Below, piece after piece: positions 36,601-43,776 of a stretch of DNA of 64,000 nucleotides (positions are counted from its first letter, which is position 1; each line of letters opens with the position of its first letter). The translations under genes were made by a program, and so were the position numbers. The stretch is from Variovorax soli NBRC 106424 (lineage in GTDB: Bacteria; Pseudomonadota; Gammaproteobacteria; Burkholderiales; Burkholderiaceae_C). Where the stretch lies: positions 1 to 64,000 of the forward strand of contig NZ_BCUU01000017.1 of the NCBI RefSeq assembly GCF_001591385.1, in the 5' to 3' direction. The notes beneath the pieces were generated by a model. That model was not told where the DNA came from. It was given only the letters and a program-made list of their open reading frames with translations, and made no database searches.

Positions 36601-39600
36601 AGGACCTGGGCACCGTGTGCAGCGGCAAGAGCGACAGCCGCGGCCTGCTGCTGTGCGAGGCCAGGCTGTCCGATGCGGGCCAGGTGGAGCTGATTGCCAC
36701 CGCCAAGGACGCGCAAGGCCGGCCCAGCCTGGCCGCCACCTCGGTCTATGTCACGCGCCAGGGCGAGCTGTGGTTTGGCGGCGAGGACCATGACCGCATC
36801 GACCTGCTGCCCGAGAAGAAGAACTACCAGAGCGGCGAAACCGCGAAGTTCCAGGTGCGCATGCCCTTCCGCTTTGCCACGGCGCTGGTGTCGGTGGAGC
36901 GCGAAGGCATCATCGAAACGCAGGTGGTGCAACTCAATGGCCAGGACCCGACCGTGCAGCTGCAGGTCAAGGACAGCTGGGGCCCCAATGTCTACGTGAG
37001 CGTGCTGGCGTTGCGCGGCCGGCTGCGCGATGTGCCCTGGTACAGCTTCTTCACCTGGGGCTTCAAGTCGCCGCGCGAATGGTGGACCGCCTTCTGGTAC
37101 GAGGGCCGCGAATACGTGGCGCCCACCGCCATGGTCGACCTGAGCAAGCCTGCCTATCGGCTGGGCGCCGCCGAAATCCGCGTGGGCAGCCAGGCCCACC
37201 AGATCGCGCTGAAGGTGGCGAGCGACCAGCCCAGCTACACGGTGCGCGGACAGGCGCAGGTCACGCTCACCGGCACCCTGCCGGACGGCAAGCCGGCGGC
37301 CAACGCCGAAGTGGCCGTGGCCGTGGTCGACCAGGCACTGCTGGAGCTGATGCCCAACACCAGCTGGAACCTGCTCGACGCCATGCTGGCGCGCCGCAGC
37401 TGGGGCGTGGCCACTTCCACTGCGCAGATGGAAATCGTGGGCCGCCGGCACTACGGCCGCAAGGCGGTGCCGGCCGGTGGCGGCGGCGGCAAGTCGGCCA
37501 CGCGCGAGCTGCTCGACACGCTGCTCCTGTGGAACCCGCGCGTGGTGCTCGATGCCAACGGCCAGGCAAAAATCACCGTGCCGCTCAACGACGCGCTTAC
37601 CACCTTCCGCATTGCCGCGGTGGCCGAGTTGGGCACGGGCCTGTTCGGCACCGGCCAGGCGACTATCCAGACCACGCAGGACCTGCAGATCATCAGCGGC
37701 CTGCCGCCGCTGGTGCGCGAGGACGACGAGCTCCGCGCCCAGGTTACGCTGCGCAACACCACGGCGAAGGTCATGAAGGTGCAGGCCACGCCGCGTGCCA
37801 CGCTGCTTGAATTGCAGCCGCAGACGGTGGACATTCCCGCCGGCGAAGCGCGTGAAATCGCGTGGACCGTGAAAGCGCCCGCGCAATTGGCCGCCACGCG
37901 CGCCGAAACCATCTTGTGGGAGATCGAGGCGCACGACCTCGCCGGCAACGACAAGGCGCGCGACGCGCTCAAGGTCAGCCAGCGGATCGTGCCCGCGGTG
38001 CCGGTGACGGTGCAACAGGCCAACCTGATGCAACTGGACGGCGCTGCGCCCTTCTCGCTGGACGTGGCACCGCCCGCAGGCGCCCTGCCCGGCCGCGGCG
38101 GCCTGCGGCTGGCCCTGCAGCCCAGCCTCGGCACGGCCCTGCCGGGCGTGCGCGACTGGTTCGCCAACTATCCCTACGCCTGCCTGGAGCAGAAGACCAG
38201 CCAGGCCATCGGCCTGCGCGACGCGAAGCTGTGGAAGAGCGTGGTGGCGCAGATGCCGGCCTACCTCGACAACGACGGCCTGGCCAGCTACTTCCCGCCG
38301 CGGGGCGGCAGCGCCGACAGCGGCAGCGACACGCTCACCGCCTACCTGCTGGCCGCCACCCATGAGGCCGCCGCGCTGGACCCGGCGCTGGCCCTGCCCG
38401 AGGAGCTGCGCGCGCAGATGGAAGCCGGCCTGCTCGCCTTCGTCGAAGGCCGCCTGGAGCGCAAGTTCTGGAGCCCGCGGCAGGACCTGGACGTGCGCAA
38501 GCTGGCCGCGCTCGAGGCGCTTTCGCGCAGCGGCAAGGCGCAAGGCCGCATGACCACCAGCATCACCATCGCGCCCAACCAATGGCCCACCGGCGCCGTG
38601 CTGGACTGGATCGGCATCCTGAAGCGCGTGAAGGACGTGCCGCAGCGCGAACAGCGCCTGGCCGAGGCCGAGCAGGTGCTCAAGGCCCGCGTGTCGTACC
38701 AGGCCACGCGCCTGGTGTTCAGCACCGAAGCGGACGACAACTGGTGGTGGCTGATGGGCGGCGCCGACGTCAACACCAACCGCCTGCTGCTGGCGGCCGT
38801 GGGCAATCCGGCCTGGAAGGACGACATGGGCAAGCTGGTGGCCGGCGCGCTCGCCCGGCAGCAGCGCAACGGCGCCTGGCGCACCACCACCGCCAACCTG
38901 TGGGGCAGCCTGGCGCTGGAAAAGTTCTCGCGCACCTTCGAGAGCGAACCGGTGCAGGGCGCGACCCACGCCACGCTGAGCGCGACCGGCACGGGCGATA
39001 TCGCCGTGGCGACCGGCAGCGTCGATTGGCGCGAGGTGAAAGCTGCGGACGGCCCCGCGGCCTCGGTGCTGCGCAACAGCACCCTCTCCTTCCCATGGCA
39101 GGCCCAGTCGCCAGCGGAGCGGGAGGTGCTGCGCGTGCGGCACGAGGGTACTGGCAAACCCTGGCTCACCCTGCAGTCGACCGCGGCCGTGCCGCTCACC
39201 GCACCGGTGGCGGCGGGCTACACCCTCAAGAAGACGGTGACCGCGGTGGAGCAAGCCAAGCCCGGCCGCTACAGCCGCGGCGACGTGCTGCGCGTCAGCC
39301 TGGAAGTGAACGCCACCGCCGACATGACCTGGGTGGCCGTCACCGACCCCATTGCCGGCGGCAGCGCCATCCTCGGCAGCGGCCTGGGCCGCGATTCGCA
39401 GATCGCCACGCAAGGCGAGAACAAGCGCGGCACGGGTCGCGCCTGGCCGGCCTTCGAAGAGCGCAGCTTCGAGGCCTTCCGCGCCTATTACGAGTACCTG
39501 CCCAAGGGGGTCAGCACCATCGAGTACACCGTGCGGCTGAACAACGTGGGCGACTTCGCCCTGCCGCCCAGCCGGGTAGAAGCCCTGTACGCACCCGAGA

Positions 39601-39650
39601 TGTTCGGCATGGTGCCCAATGCGCGGATGAAGGTGGAGCCCGGCCCGTGA
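33666..39650 (+). CDS. Bacterial alpha-2-macroglobulin (YfhM/MagD type) with thioester
   Basis: A 1994-residue periplasmic protease-trapping protein, longer than the roughly 1650-residue E. coli YfhM. A signal peptide ends near SAAQA-V; the residues before the cysteine do not make a good lipobox, so it is probably not a lipoprotein. MG domains fill the first half. A low-complexity acidic bait-like loop is near 600 (GGEDDDGGDW). The thioester motif CLEQ is at 1506-1509 in NYPYACLEQKTSQAIG, followed by the helical thioester domain and a C-terminal receptor-like domain. In many proteobacteria this gene sits next to pbpC; here pbpC begins 4.7 kb downstream. I used the ATG at 33666, which has a G-rich ribosome site. 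Confidence 0.92.
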   Translation: MRSGDTHRSTAAAALAAVCFSFACSAAQAVQVSSLVPQGEVARVRQVVAKFDEAAVRFGDAGAAAPLSVSCSDAQAAKGSGRWVNEKQWVFDFENDLPPGVRCTVSRVPGFTVPSGQPLAGTASWRFNTGGPFVRSIRPGGGTIDEEQIFLLQLNGAATPQSVQDNIWCAAEGLGERIPVNLVEGEQRTALLKSSGLAEAAAKDPQRFLTLQCRRSLAPASRVTLVYGQGVATPSGVANRVEKRYDYQVREPFAASFTCERENAQAGCLPLKPMELRFNAPVPRKVAAQIVLRANSTGGKTATPAFDQANEAQADALVDSVRFAPPFAEQASYTIEVPPGFQDASARPLGEPGRFPMKVSTGAMPPLAKFAASPFGVIERLAEPGGVAMMPVTVRRVEPALAVQAYTPGQVSDIAPKTDAEIIAWSRKLQRYEARQVPRKKAREDVKGPLPKALEPGEKDWVQSRMLSLLAGQAGVKTLDMPKTQDDPRPFEVVGIPLTPGFHVLEIASRRLGESLLDARYGAGRTMYVRTSTLATNLAVHFKLGRENSLAWVTALDKGQVVAGAKVRVSSCRGEELATAVTDASGIARFDAARIPPEPPVCAGGEDDDGGDWRNAYFVSARATDDKGVEDLAFTWSDWQRGIEPWRFNLPTSGEAQPDRVAHTIFDRMLFRAGETVSMKHVLRTQNQGGFGLPKDWPQTLVITHMGSGQQFKQKLDWRATAGGGRSSESSFAIAPAAKLGLYQVELAEGPADAPTRTYSSGQFRVEEFRLPVMEGRIEPVDGKKPLVAATSLPTAVQVNYVAGGGASGLPVRVSALVRPKWVNFADYEGFSFSPPQKSNEAEGDAQDNNDEGARVVADKLPLTLDRSGAGQVVVEPIAPAAAPRELLLEASYADPNGEVQTLRSTQTLWPSQVIAGLKTEGWASVGQKIRFQALALDLSGKAQADVAVEVRAVSRITTTSRKRMVGGFYTYDNKTETQDLGTVCSGKSDSRGLLLCEARLSDAGQVELIATAKDAQGRPSLAATSVYVTRQGELWFGGEDHDRIDLLPEKKNYQSGETAKFQVRMPFRFATALVSVEREGIIETQVVQLNGQDPTVQLQVKDSWGPNVYVSVLALRGRLRDVPWYSFFTWGFKSPREWWTAFWYEGREYVAPTAMVDLSKPAYRLGAAEIRVGSQAHQIALKVASDQPSYTVRGQAQVTLTGTLPDGKPAANAEVAVAVVDQALLELMPNTSWNLLDAMLARRSWGVATSTAQMEIVGRRHYGRKAVPAGGGGGKSATRELLDTLLLWNPRVVLDANGQAKITVPLNDALTTFRIAAVAELGTGLFGTGQATIQTTQDLQIISGLPPLVREDDELRAQVTLRNTTAKVMKVQATPRATLLELQPQTVDIPAGEAREIAWTVKAPAQLAATRAETILWEIEAHDLAGNDKARDALKVSQRIVPAVPVTVQQANLMQLDGAAPFSLDVAPPAGALPGRGGLRLALQPSLGTALPGVRDWFANYPYACLEQKTSQAIGLRDAKLWKSVVAQMPAYLDNDGLASYFPPRGGSADSGSDTLTAYLLAATHEAAALDPALALPEELRAQMEAGLLAFVEGRLERKFWSPRQDLDVRKLAALEALSRSGKAQGRMTTSITIAPNQWPTGAVLDWIGILKRVKDVPQREQRLAEAEQVLKARVSYQATRLVFSTEADDNWWWLMGGADVNTNRLLLAAVGNPAWKDDMGKLVAGALARQQRNGAWRTTTANLWGSLALEKFSRTFESEPVQGATHATLSATGTGDIAVATGSVDWREVKAADGPAASVLRNSTLSFPWQAQSPAEREVLRVRHEGTGKPWLTLQSTAAVPLTAPVAAGYTLKKTVTAVEQAKPGRYSRGDVLRVSLEVNATADMTWVAVTDPIAGGSAILGSGLGRDSQIATQGENKRGTGRAWPAFEERSFEAFRAYYEYLPKGVSTIEYTVRLNNVGDFALPPSRVEALYAPEMFGMVPNARMKVEPGP

Positions 39651-39683
39651 GGCCCGGCAACGACTCAGTTGGAGATTGGCCCC

Positions 39684-39950
39684 ATGTGCAGAAGCATCAA
39701 GACCTTGTTCAACTTCGACCCGCCGGCCACGGATGAGGAGATCCATGCGGCGGCGCTGCAGTTCGTGCGCAAGCTCAGCGGCTTCAACGCGCCCTCCAAG
39801 GCCAACGAGGCGGCCTTTCACCGGGCGGTGGAGGAAGTGGCCGGCAGCGCCCGGCGCCTGGTCGATTCACTGGTGACCACCGCGGACCCGCGGGACCGGG
39901 AGGTGGAAGCCGAACGCGCCAAGGCCCGCGCGGCGGCGCGGTTCGGCTAG
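39684..39950 (+). CDS. DUF2277 family small protein
   Basis: An 88-residue protein beginning MCRSIKTLFNFDPPATDEEIHAAALQFVRKLSGF, the conserved core of the DUF2277 family. The ATG at 39684 gives the family start; GGAG lies ten bases upstream. No signal peptide or membrane segment is visible, and the middle and end are charged helix. Function unknown. It follows the macroglobulin gene by 33 bases and precedes the ECF sigma gene. Confidence 0.85.
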   Translation: MCRSIKTLFNFDPPATDEEIHAAALQFVRKLSGFNAPSKANEAAFHRAVEEVAGSARRLVDSLVTTADPRDREVEAERAKARAAARFG

Positions 39951-39955
39951 GGCCG

Positions 39956-39984
39956 GGAACGCCGCGGCCCCGCGCTCCATCCAA
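39956..39984 (+). promoter_or_regulatory. ECF-type promoter motif upstream of the sigma factor gene
   Basis: GGAAC (39956-39960), 19 bases, TCCAA (39980-39984). This fits the RpoE-type layout GGAAC..N..TCnAA and shares GGGAACG and CGCTCCATC with the site at 40725-40753. It would place the transcript start close to the GGAGG ribosome site of the sigma gene. Confidence 0.5.
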
Positions 39985-39998
39985 TGCGCGGAGGTCCC

Positions 39999-40709
39999 AT
40001 GCCAAGCCTGCAACACCCGCGCCCCGACACCCCGGCCCACCCGCCCGCGGACGCCCAACTCGCCGCGCGCGCCGCGAGCGGTGATGCCACCGCATTCGAA
40101 TCCATCATGCGGCAGCACAACCGCCTGCTGTTCCGCACCGCGCGCAGCATCCTCAAGAGCGACGCCGAAGCCGAGGACACCCTGCAGGATGCCTACCTGC
40201 GCGCCTGGCGCGCCATGGGCAGCTTCCGCGCCGACGCCAAGCTCTCCACCTGGCTGGTGCGCATCGTCATCAACGAGGCGCTCGGTCGCGTGCGGCAGCG
40301 CCAGGCCCAAGTCATTCCCCTGGATGCCGCCATGAATTCGACCGAACCCGAGACGCAGGCCTCGTTCACGGCCGACCCGGACCGCCAGCCCGAGCGCGCT
40401 GCCATGCGTGCCGAGATCCGCAGGCTGATGGAAGCGCGCATCGACCTGTTGCCCGACGCTTTCCGCAGCGTGTTCATGCTGCGTGCCGTGCAGGAGATGG
40501 ACGTGGAGGAAGTTGCGCAGGCGCTCGGCATTCCAGAGGCCACAGTGCGCACACGGTACTTCCGCGCCCGCAGCCTGCTGCGCGAGGGCCTGGCCAGCGA
40601 CATCGACATGGCGCTGGGCGATGCATTCGCCTTCGACGGCGCGCGCTGCGACCGCATCGTGGCCGCGGTGCTGGCGCGCGCACCTGCCGAGGTTCAAGGC
40701 AAGCTCTGA
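39999..40709 (+). CDS. ECF-family RNA polymerase sigma factor (RpoE-like)
   Basis: A 236-residue sigma factor. Region 2 has AFESIMRQHNRLLFRTARSILKSDAEAEDTLQDAYLRAWRAMGSFRADAKLSTWLVRIVINEALGRVRQ, and region 4 has LPDAFRSVFMLRAVQEMDVEEVAQALGIPEATVRTRYFRARSLLREGL. After region 4 comes a tail of about 35 residues, ALGDAFAFDGARCDRIVAAVLARAP, with a single cysteine. No anti-sigma gene is adjacent. The ATG at 39999 has GGAGG upstream. A promoter-like motif before the gene is repeated before the next operon, suggesting autoregulation and a ferritin-like/cytochrome target. Confidence 0.92.
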   Translation: MPSLQHPRPDTPAHPPADAQLAARAASGDATAFESIMRQHNRLLFRTARSILKSDAEAEDTLQDAYLRAWRAMGSFRADAKLSTWLVRIVINEALGRVRQRQAQVIPLDAAMNSTEPETQASFTADPDRQPERAAMRAEIRRLMEARIDLLPDAFRSVFMLRAVQEMDVEEVAQALGIPEATVRTRYFRARSLLREGLASDIDMALGDAFAFDGARCDRIVAAVLARAPAEVQGKL

Positions 40710-40724
40710 TCCGCGCTCTGCACG

Positions 40725-40753
40725 GGAACGTGGCGAAACGGCGCTCCATCGAA
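40725..40753 (+). promoter_or_regulatory. ECF-type promoter motif upstream of the ferritin-like gene
   Basis: GGAAC (40725-40729), 19 bases, TCGAA (40749-40753), with the same spacing as the sigma gene's own motif and the same GGGAACG and CGCTCCATC blocks. The leader to the ATG at 40802 is about 43 bases, a normal length. Confidence 0.6.
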
Positions 40754-40801
40754 TGGGCAGACCCGACGACGGTCGCCAGCCCCACTCAACGGAGAAACGC
40801 C

Positions 40802-41383
40802 ATGTCCTTCCTTCAGATGCCCCACCCCGCCGCGGCACGCCGCGCCTTTCTCGGCCGTTCGTCCGGCCTGGTTCTCTCCGGCACGGCCATTGCGCTGCTG
40901 GCCGGCAACGACGTCCTGGCCGCGCAGCAAGGCAAGGGCAAGAACGATGGACAGCAGGACGTGCAGATCCTGAACACCGCGCTCGGCGCCGAGCTCGAAG
41001 CCATCGCGGCCTACCAGCTCGGCGCGGAAAGCAAGCTGCTGGAAAAGCCCGTGCTCGATCTGGCCGTGACCTTCCAGGGCCACCACAAGGCGCACGCCGA
41101 CGTGCTGGCCCAGACGGTGGAAAAGCTCGGCGGCAAGCCTGCGGTCGCCAAGGCCAGGTACGACTTTCCGGTGGACCAGCTGAAGTCGCAGGCCGACGTG
41201 CTGCGCTTCGCGGCCAGGCTGGAGCAAGGCGCCGTGAGCGCCTACCTTGGTGCCGTGCCCCTGTTCGGCAACCGTGACCTGTCCAAGGCCGCGGCCAGCA
41301 TCCTGGGCGACGAGGCCATGCACTGGGCCATCCTGCGCAACGCGCTGGGCGAAGCGCCGGTGCCTGCGGCCTTCGTGTCATGA
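40802..41383 (+). CDS. Tat-exported ferritin-like domain protein
   Basis: A 193-residue protein of the Ferritin_2-like group. The N-terminus has a twin-arginine signal, ARRAFLGRSSGLVLSGTAIALLAG, ending near VLAAQ. The mature part is a four-helix bundle with spaced Glu/His: LGAELEAIAAYQLG, FQGHHKAHADVLAQTVEKLGG, LEQGAVSAYLGAVPLFG and LGDEAMHWAILRNALG, which could bind a di-iron centre. Tat export fits a protein that folds around metal in the cytoplasm. GGAG lies before the ATG. It overlaps the cytochrome gene by ATGA, and an ECF-type motif lies upstream. Substrate unknown; it may be redox or stress related. Confidence 0.85.
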   Translation: MSFLQMPHPAAARRAFLGRSSGLVLSGTAIALLAGNDVLAAQQGKGKNDGQQDVQILNTALGAELEAIAAYQLGAESKLLEKPVLDLAVTFQGHHKAHADVLAQTVEKLGGKPAVAKARYDFPVDQLKSQADVLRFAARLEQGAVSAYLGAVPLFGNRDLSKAAASILGDEAMHWAILRNALGEAPVPAAFVS

Positions 41384-41829
41384 GCGGCCTTTGGCGCCAC
41401 CGGCCGCGGTGGCTGGCCGGCGCGCTCGTGCTGGCCGTGGCCGGCATGGCCGGTGCCGCGACCTTTGCGCCGCCCGCTGACTCCTCGCAGCAACAGGTGC
41501 TGCACGGCGAGCAGGTGTATGTGCGGTGCCAGGCCTGCCATGCGCTCGCGCAGGACCGGGTGGGGCCGCATCACTGCGGCCTGCTGGGCCGGCGCGCCGG
41601 CAGCGTCCCGGGCTTCGCGTATTCCCAGGCCATGAAGGATTCGCGCATCACCTGGGACGAGAAGACGCTCGACCAATTCCTGTCCGGGCCTTTGAAGACT
41701 ATGCCGGGGACATCGATGACCTACGACGGCGTGCCGGACGCGAAGGACCGGGCTGACCTGATCGCGTATCTGCGGCATGCGAACGAGTCGGCGCAATGCC
41801 GGCCATCGTCCTCGGCGGCGCAGCGGTAG
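41380..41829 (+). CDS. Monohaem c-type cytochrome (class I)
   Basis: A 149-residue precursor. The signal peptide is LAGALVLAVAGMAGAA (12-27). The haem motif is CQACH at 50-54, and the axial methionine is probably M108 or M113 in KTMPGTSM, the usual arrangement for cytochrome c2/c556-like class I proteins. GPHHCGLLGRRAGSVPGFAYS is typical of the family. It is translationally coupled (ATGA) to the ferritin-like protein, so the two probably pass electrons in the periplasm. The C-terminus ends in a short polar tail. Confidence 0.92.
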   Translation: MSGLWRHRPRWLAGALVLAVAGMAGAATFAPPADSSQQQVLHGEQVYVRCQACHALAQDRVGPHHCGLLGRRAGSVPGFAYSQAMKDSRITWDEKTLDQFLSGPLKTMPGTSMTYDGVPDAKDRADLIAYLRHANESAQCRPSSSAAQR

Positions 41830-41997
41830 AACGGGACGCCGGCCCGGGAAGATACCGGCCAGGCTCGGCAACCTTGGTTTTGGTCGCCAAACCACCTATT
41901 CAATTGTTGACCATTTGCACGTATGCTGCGAACGCCTGGGCTGCGCCACGCCGCATGCCCGGCGTGCTTCTTGCGTGATGCTCAACCTGGGAACCCG
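41830..41997 (+). promoter_or_regulatory. A/T-richer gap upstream of the deacetylase gene
   Basis: The gap contains an inverted repeat GGTTT-TGGTCGCC-AAACC near 41875-41892 and a -10-like TATGCT (41922-41927) with a weak TTCAAT 17 bases upstream. No gene or RNA is recognisable. Confidence 0.3.
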
Positions 41998-42903
41998 ATG
42001 TCCAAAGCCGCTTTCTCCCCTCTGGCGCCCGTGGCGCACCATGGCCGCTTCCACTACCAGCCCATCACCCAGCGCGCCGACTACAGCTGGCCTGGCGGTG
42101 CGCGGCTGGCCGTGTACCTGGGCTTCAACCTGGAGCACTTCGCCTTCGGCGAGGGCCTGGGCGCCAACATCGGTCCGGCGCATCCGCATCCGGACGTGCT
42201 GAACTACTCGTGGCGCGAATACGGCAACCGCGTGGGCGCCTGGCGCTGCCTGGAGCTGTTCGACAGCCTGGGCCTGCCGGCGGCCACGCTGCTGAACACC
42301 GCCCTGTACGACCACTGCCCCGAGCTGGTGGCCGCCTGCGTGGCGCGCGGCGACGAGCTGGTGGGCCACGGCCACACCAACTCGGTGCGGCAGGCCGACC
42401 TGGCCGAGGCCGACGAGGCCGCCCTGCTGGCCGCCTGCCGCGACCGCATGCAGGCGCAAAGCGGCGTGCAGGTCACCGGCTGGCTGTCACCCTGGATATC
42501 GGAGAGCCGCACCACCCCCGACCTGCTGCTCGAATCCGGCTACCGCTACACCCTGAACTGGGCGCACGACGACCAGCCCGTGCCCATGCAAACGCGCGGC
42601 GGCGGCACCCTGTGGTCGATTCCGTATCCGCAGGAGCTCAACGACATCCCGATGATCATCGCCCGCCAGATGGACGCCAAGGACTTCGCCCAGATGGTGG
42701 TCGACAACACCGACGAGATGCTGCTGCAGTCGCGCGCGCAGCCGCTGGTGATGGGCCTGGCGCTGCACCCCTACATCGTCGGCCAGCCTTACCGCCTGCG
42801 GCACCTGCGGCGCGCACTGCAGCACCTGGCGCAGTTGCGCGACGAGGGCAGGATCTGGTTCACCACGCCCGGCGCCATCTGCAATCACGTGGCGCAGATG
42901 TAG
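41998..42903 (+). CDS. Polysaccharide deacetylase (NodB-fold) family protein, PuuE-like
   Basis: A 301-residue cytoplasmic enzyme of the NodB-homology carbohydrate esterase/allantoinase group. DYSWPGGARLAVYLGFNLEHFAFGEG, NYSWREYGNRVGAWRCLELFD, DELVGHGHTNS and VTGWLSPWISESRTTPDLLLESGY are typical of the PuuE-like subgroup, which includes allantoinases and related hydrolases as well as true deacetylases. The GHGHTNS histidines are likely metal ligands. No signal peptide is present, which argues against action on exported polysaccharide. The ATG at 41998 has GGGAA upstream. Substrate uncertain. A 166-bp inverted repeat lies after its stop. Confidence 0.8.
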   Translation: MSKAAFSPLAPVAHHGRFHYQPITQRADYSWPGGARLAVYLGFNLEHFAFGEGLGANIGPAHPHPDVLNYSWREYGNRVGAWRCLELFDSLGLPAATLLNTALYDHCPELVAACVARGDELVGHGHTNSVRQADLAEADEAALLAACRDRMQAQSGVQVTGWLSPWISESRTTPDLLLESGYRYTLNWAHDDQPVPMQTRGGGTLWSIPYPQELNDIPMIIARQMDAKDFAQMVVDNTDEMLLQSRAQPLVMGLALHPYIVGQPYRLRHLRRALQHLAQLRDEGRIWFTTPGAICNHVAQM

Positions 42904-42922
42904 GCGCTGCCGGTGTGGCAAG

Positions 42923-43088
42923 CCAGTGTGCTGTCCCGCGAATACCTGCGCATAGAAAAGCGATGCGTTTCAGGTCAGGGCAAGGCGCAAACCGCAGCGA
43001 TACCCAGCGGTATCGCGAGGATTTGCAACGCCGCCATGGCCTGAAAGGCGCGCTTTTCTGCGCAGGTATTTGCGGGGCAGCACACTAG
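42923..43088. repeat. Long imperfect inverted repeat (about 80-base arms)
   Basis: The left arm begins near AGTGTGCTGTCCCGCGAATA and the right arm ends in its near reverse complement, ATTTGCGGGGCAGCACACT. Matching blocks include AATACCTGCGCA, AGAAAAGCG, TTTCAGG and GCGATACC, closing on a CAGC loop at 43005-43008. A small offset shows at least one indel between the arms. It fills most of the gap between the deacetylase and the lipoprotein, whose ATG is at 43095. No coding sequence inside. Confidence 0.85.
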
Positions 43089-43094
43089 GGCTCC

Positions 43095-43751
43095 ATGGTC
43101 CGCTTGTCCACGCTCGTTTTCGCCGCATTGTTGGCTGCCCTGCTGCTTGCGGCCTGCTCGCCCGACCGAAGCCCGCAGGCGGATGCGCAGACGGCCTGCG
43201 CGCCAGAGTGGCAGCCCGAGCCCGGCACCACGCTGCTGGCCAGCCTGCCGACCGATTCGGGCATGCACGGCCTGTGGGATCCGCAGCGCTTTCGCACGCT
43301 GTGCGACTTCGATGCCTGGGCCCGCAACTTCGTCGACGACCAGGACATCCGGCGCCACATCGCCTCGGGCGCCTTCGTTCCGATCTACGTGCAGTCCGAC
43401 GGGGTTGCGCTGATCGAAGTCAGGGTGGGCAGCGCGCAGGCGCCGGCCAGCTTCGACCCCGGCGCGCAGGCGCGGATCGAGCGCCGGTCCAGCCCCTACC
43501 TGTTCGTCTCGCAGGGCATGGTCGGCGTGAGCGGCATCGAGTACATCAACGCCTACTCGGGCGACGCGTCCCGCTTCCTCGCCCTGCCGCCTGGCCGCTG
43601 GGTGGCCGAAGTCTTGCAGGTGGAGCCGCAGGAAGGGCTCGACAGCCAACTGGCCGACAGGGTGCCGAACTTCGTGGTGCTGCTCAATCCGGAGCCGGCG
43701 CAGGGCCCGCCGCACTACAGCCAGGACGTCGACACCTTCGGCGCCCGCTGA
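43095..43751 (+). CDS. Putative lipoprotein, function unknown
   Basis: A 218-residue protein with a classical lipoprotein signal: LVFAALLAALLLAAC, so Cys21 should be lipidated. The mature part contains PGTTLLASLPTDSGMHGLWDPQRFRTLCDFDAWARNFVDDQDIRRHI and SSPYLFVSQGMVGVSGIEYINAYSG, which I cannot place in a named family. A cysteine pair (Cys35 and another near 69) could form a disulfide. It follows the long inverted repeat by six bases, so its promoter or leader must overlap that repeat. The next gene is convergent. Confidence 0.75.
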   Translation: MVRLSTLVFAALLAALLLAACSPDRSPQADAQTACAPEWQPEPGTTLLASLPTDSGMHGLWDPQRFRTLCDFDAWARNFVDDQDIRRHIASGAFVPIYVQSDGVALIEVRVGSAQAPASFDPGAQARIERRSSPYLFVSQGMVGVSGIEYINAYSGDASRFLALPPGRWVAEVLQVEPQEGLDSQLADRVPNFVVLLNPEPAQGPPHYSQDVDTFGAR

Positions 43752-43776
43752 TCATCCTTTCTGGGGGACGAGTTCG

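Noticed and set aside
33612-39821. A minus-strand open frame of about 2070 codons opposite the macroglobulin gene
   Set aside because: It mirrors the codon bias of the plus-strand gene, has no recognisable domain, and is rich in His/Arg/Gly/Ala as expected for an antisense frame in GC-rich DNA. The plus-strand protein has a signal peptide and the CLEQ motif.
42923-43088. The long inverted repeat as a pair of insertion-sequence ends
   Set aside because: No transposase is present and the arms meet at a four-base loop, so no element lies between them. A non-coding palindrome fits better.
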